A stretch of DNA of 64,000 bases from the NCBI RefSeq assembly GCF_031581065.1, contig NZ_JAVLBN010000010.1:1-64000 (forward strand), in the 5' to 3' direction. Position numbers and translations under genes: made by a program. The DNA is from Salibacter sp031581065. GTDB taxonomy: Bacteria; Bacteroidota; Bacteroidia; Flavobacteriales_G; Salibacteraceae. Each line of letters opens with the position of its first letter. Position 1 is the first letter of the stretch. Under the pieces are notes generated by a model. That model was not told the origin of the DNA. It saw nothing but the letters and a program-made list of their open reading frames with translations, and did no database searches. Below are positions 62,041 to 64,000 of this stretch, piece after piece.

Positions 62041-63530
62041 GCTGAATAGCTTTCAACAAAGTTGATCGATTTTTTGATCAGAACGTGTAATTCAGCATCA
62101 TCTTCAACTTTAGAAACTTCTTTTCTGTAACTTTCAAAAAGTTCCTCTACACTTGAAGACGACTTAAACGGTCTTCTGAATTCCATTGCCTGAGCAGCGT
62201 TGAACAATTCGATTGCTATAATTTTCTTATAGTTATTCAATATGCGAAGTGCTTTTGTAGCGCCATTTGCACCCATGCTCACGTGATCTTCCTGACCGTT
62301 GCTCGAGTCAATAGTATCAACACTCGATGGTGTGCACAGCTGTTTATTCTGACTCACAATACTCGCTGCCGTGTACTGCGGAATCATAAATCCTGAATTC
62401 AAACCTGGATTGGCAACCAAAAACTCGGGCAATCCACGAGTTCCGCTCACTAGCTTGTAAACTCTCCGTTCTGATATACTTCCTAATTCTGCAAGTGCAA
62501 TTGACGCGTAATCGAGGTTTATTGCCATGGGCTGACCATGGAAATTCCCGGCTGAGATTACTTCATCAGCATCCGGGAAAACAGTTGGATTATCCGTTAC
62601 AGAGCTGATCTCGTTTTCCACAATTCTTTGAACATGATCGAGCGCATCGTATGAAGCTCCGTGAACCTGTGGTACACAGCGGAATGAGTACGGATCCTGA
62701 ACGTGTTCTTTATGTCGCTTAACCAACTCACTCCCATCTAAAAGCTTGCGAACAGATTGTGCAACTTTCAATTGCCCCGGTTGCTTTCTCGCAATGTGTG
62801 GCAAATCTCCAAATGGCTCAATTCTGCCATCATACGCATCGAGCGACAATGCCGTAATACGTTCTGAAAGTGGCTTGAGTCGGTTCCATTCGAGCAAGAT
62901 ATGTGTTGCGTAAGCACTCATAAATTGCGTTCCGTTGAGCAGCGCAAGACCTTCTTTACTTCTCAACTTTATAGGGTCGAGATTCATTTCGGTCAGAACC
63001 TCAGCAGCGGGCTTCTTTTCTCCGTTGTGATAAACTTCACCGAGCCCGAGGATTGGTAAACTCAAATGAGCCAGTGGAGCCAAATCACCACTGGCACCTA
63101 ACGAACCCTGTTCATAGACAACCGGTAAAATATCTTCATTGTAAAAAGTAATGAGTCGCTCAACAGTATCGAGTTGTACTCCGGAATGACCATATGAAAG
63201 TCCCTGAACTTTGAGCAATAACATCAGTTTTACAATGTGTTGAGGCACTTCATCTCCGGTTCCGCACGCGTGCGACTTCACGAGGTTTTCCTGAAGTTGC
63301 TCCAGATCAGCTTTCCCGATTTCAGTATTGCACAGCGACCCAAATCCGGTGTTGATCCCATAAATTGGAGTCTTTTGTTGCTCCATCCTATTGTCGAGAT
63401 ACTCGCGGCACTTGATCACTTTGTTTTTTGCCGGTTCTGACAGTGAGAGCTTTTTGCCTTTATTGACGATATCAGCAACAGCCTCAATTGATAAATCCTC
63501 TGGTTTTATATGATGGACTTCTGTATTCAT
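62037..63530 (-). CDS. hutH: Histidine ammonia-lyase
   Basis: The 497-residue lyase has the MIO-forming Ala-Ser-Gly in EQGSLGASGDLAPLAHLSLPILG and the family blocks PIYGINTGFGSLCN, QDPYSFRCVPQVHGA, SVTDNPTVFPD and EDHVSMGANGA. It deaminates histidine to urocanate. Its ATG overlaps the hisS stop by one base (TAATG), so it is cotranscribed with hisS. hutI is at 36997. GGHTCTGACC is at 62991-63000. Confidence 0.96.
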   Translation of the reverse strand: MNTEVHHIKPEDLSIEAVADIVNKGKKLSLSEPAKNKVIKCREYLDNRMEQQKTPIYGINTGFGSLCNTEIGKADLEQLQENLVKSHACGTGDEVPQHIVKLMLLLKVQGLSYGHSGVQLDTVERLITFYNEDILPVVYEQGSLGASGDLAPLAHLSLPILGLGEVYHNGEKKPAAEVLTEMNLDPIKLRSKEGLALLNGTQFMSAYATHILLEWNRLKPLSERITALSLDAYDGRIEPFGDLPHIARKQPGQLKVAQSVRKLLDGSELVKRHKEHVQDPYSFRCVPQVHGASYDALDHVQRIVENEISSVTDNPTVFPDADEVISAGNFHGQPMAINLDYASIALAELGSISERRVYKLVSGTRGLPEFLVANPGLNSGFMIPQYTAASIVSQNKQLCTPSSVDTIDSSNGQEDHVSMGANGATKALRILNNYKKIIAIELFNAAQAMEFRRPFKSSSSVEELFESYRKEVSKVEDDAELHVLIKKSINFVESYSA

Positions 63531-64000
63531 TACTTTCCTAATTTATCACAAATTGCCTGAACAGTGAGCGATTCCTGCTCACCCGTTTTCATATTTTTAA
63601 GCGTAATTTCCTGTTTGTTGAGTTCATCTTCTCCTACCATTCCAACATAGCGAACATTCTTATCATTGGCGAATTTCATCTGCTTTTTCATCTTGGCCGT
63701 ATCAGGATAGAGCTCGGCTTTGATTCCGGCTTCACGCAATTGTTTCATCCATTTCAATACTTGCGCAGCTTCATTATCCCCAAAGTTGACAAAGAGAATA
63801 TCGGTAACGTTTTCAACTGATTCAGGGAATAACTCTTTTTGGAGCATCAAATCGTAAATGCGATCTGCGCCAAATGAAATTCCAACTCCTGATAGTTTTT
63901 CCTTCGCTCCAAAAACTCCTGTTAAGTCATCGTAGCGACCGCCACCAGTGATACTCGATGGGAAATCAGGATGTGTAACTTCAAAAATAGCCCCAGTGTA
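63530..64000 (-). CDS. hisS: Histidyl-tRNA synthetase, C-terminal part (cut by window edge)
   Basis: The frame stays open to base 64000, giving 156 C-terminal residues; the rest is outside the window. The part seen includes class II motif 3 (SGVGISFGADRIYDLM) preceded by SITGGGRYDDLTGVFG, and the anticodon-binding domain (DILFVNFGDNEAAQVLKWMKQLREAGIKAELYPD, then RYVGMVGEDELNKQEITLKNMKTGEQE). It charges tRNA-His and overlaps hutH by one base. Confidence 0.95.
   Translation of the reverse strand, partial: YTGAIFEVTHPDFPSSITGGGRYDDLTGVFGAKEKLSGVGISFGADRIYDLMLQKELFPESVENVTDILFVNFGDNEAAQVLKWMKQLREAGIKAELYPDTAKMKKQMKFANDKNVRYVGMVGEDELNKQEITLKNMKTGEQESLTVQAICDKLGK

Larger units (their letters stand above)
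129..63000. repeat. Dispersed 10-mer family GGHTCTGACC (28 copies)
   Basis: 28 matches to GG[ATC]TCTGACC were found by eye on both strands. Plus strand starts: 129, 1705, 7665, 12349, 13004, 19001, 26124, 28658, 47971, 48045, 51005, 51700, 54226, 56695, 61485. Minus strand (lowest coordinate): 1379, 14639, 17297, 18708, 28358, 32196, 37416, 46422, 50600, 51449, 56015, 61452, 62991. Position 3 is A in 14, T in 10, C in 4, G in none. The next base is G or A in 25 of 28. 26 copies lie inside genes, in sense and antisense orientation and in different reading frames, so no protein motif explains them. Confidence 0.85.

Noticed and set aside
129..63000. Polar chromosome-segregation signal (KOPS-like) as explanation of GGHTCTGACC
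   Set aside because: Copies are almost equally split between strands (15/13) within one window, so no polarity is seen. A window spanning ori or ter could hide it, so this is a weak rejection.

Overview
The window is a 64 kb piece of a Bacteroidota chromosome, most like a Flavobacteriales-type (probably marine) bacterium. Four signs agree. Many genes are preceded by the Bacteroidota -7 box TAnnTTTG. The tmRNA tag is GENNYALAA. Type IX secretion (T9SS) parts and cargo are abundant (PorT, PorQ, PorP/SprF, a PorE-like protein, type A and type B sorting domains). AccD lacks its zinc ribbon, and the primary sigma factor is short. Gene density is high, no rRNA or tRNA gene was seen, and there is no recognisable transposase, phage or CRISPR array.

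Layout. 0-9 kb: end of menG, porT, a SpoU-type rRNA methyltransferase, a TamL-like outer-membrane lipoprotein, fbaB, accD, rpsO and pnp. 9-14.8 kb: rpoD, a tiny membrane protein between two copies of the rpoD 3' end, rpe, an envelope pair ending in an OmpA lipoprotein, and an alanine/saccharopine-dehydrogenase-like enzyme. 14.8-22 kb: tmRNA, an Omp28-like lipoprotein, porQ-cmk, lon, a GlmU-like protein and rpmE2. 22-29 kb: a beta-helix-like lipoprotein, a PKD/type B T9SS cargo with its PorP/SprF partner, and a LuxC-type reductase. 29-39 kb: serC, serA, a small transaldolase, a Sua5/YciO protein, a lytic transglycosylase, rfbC, a PMT-like glycosyltransferase, hutI, and a frameshifted membrane gene. 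39-44 kb: an AT-rich, sparsely coding accessory stretch with a stand-alone LytTR regulator and a possible membrane-tethered regulator. 44-64 kb: a 14-repeat TPR protein, a 2OG oxygenase, an S46 dipeptidyl-peptidase, a sodium:solute symporter, bshB1, a PorE-like protein, queE, a DUF2723 membrane protein, two type A T9SS cargo proteins, hutH and the end of hisS.

The most unusual signal is not a gene. A 10-base word, GGHTCTGACC (H = A, T or C), occurs 28 times on the two strands, where under one copy is expected by chance. It lies in unrelated genes, in several reading frames and in both orientations. Its density, lack of strand bias and absence from the AT-rich accessory stretch resemble DNA uptake sequences or another genome-wide recognition word such as Chi. 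I know of no such word described for this group; this identification is inference. A second notable structure is the 25-bp duplication of the rpoD 3' end around a one-gene insert.
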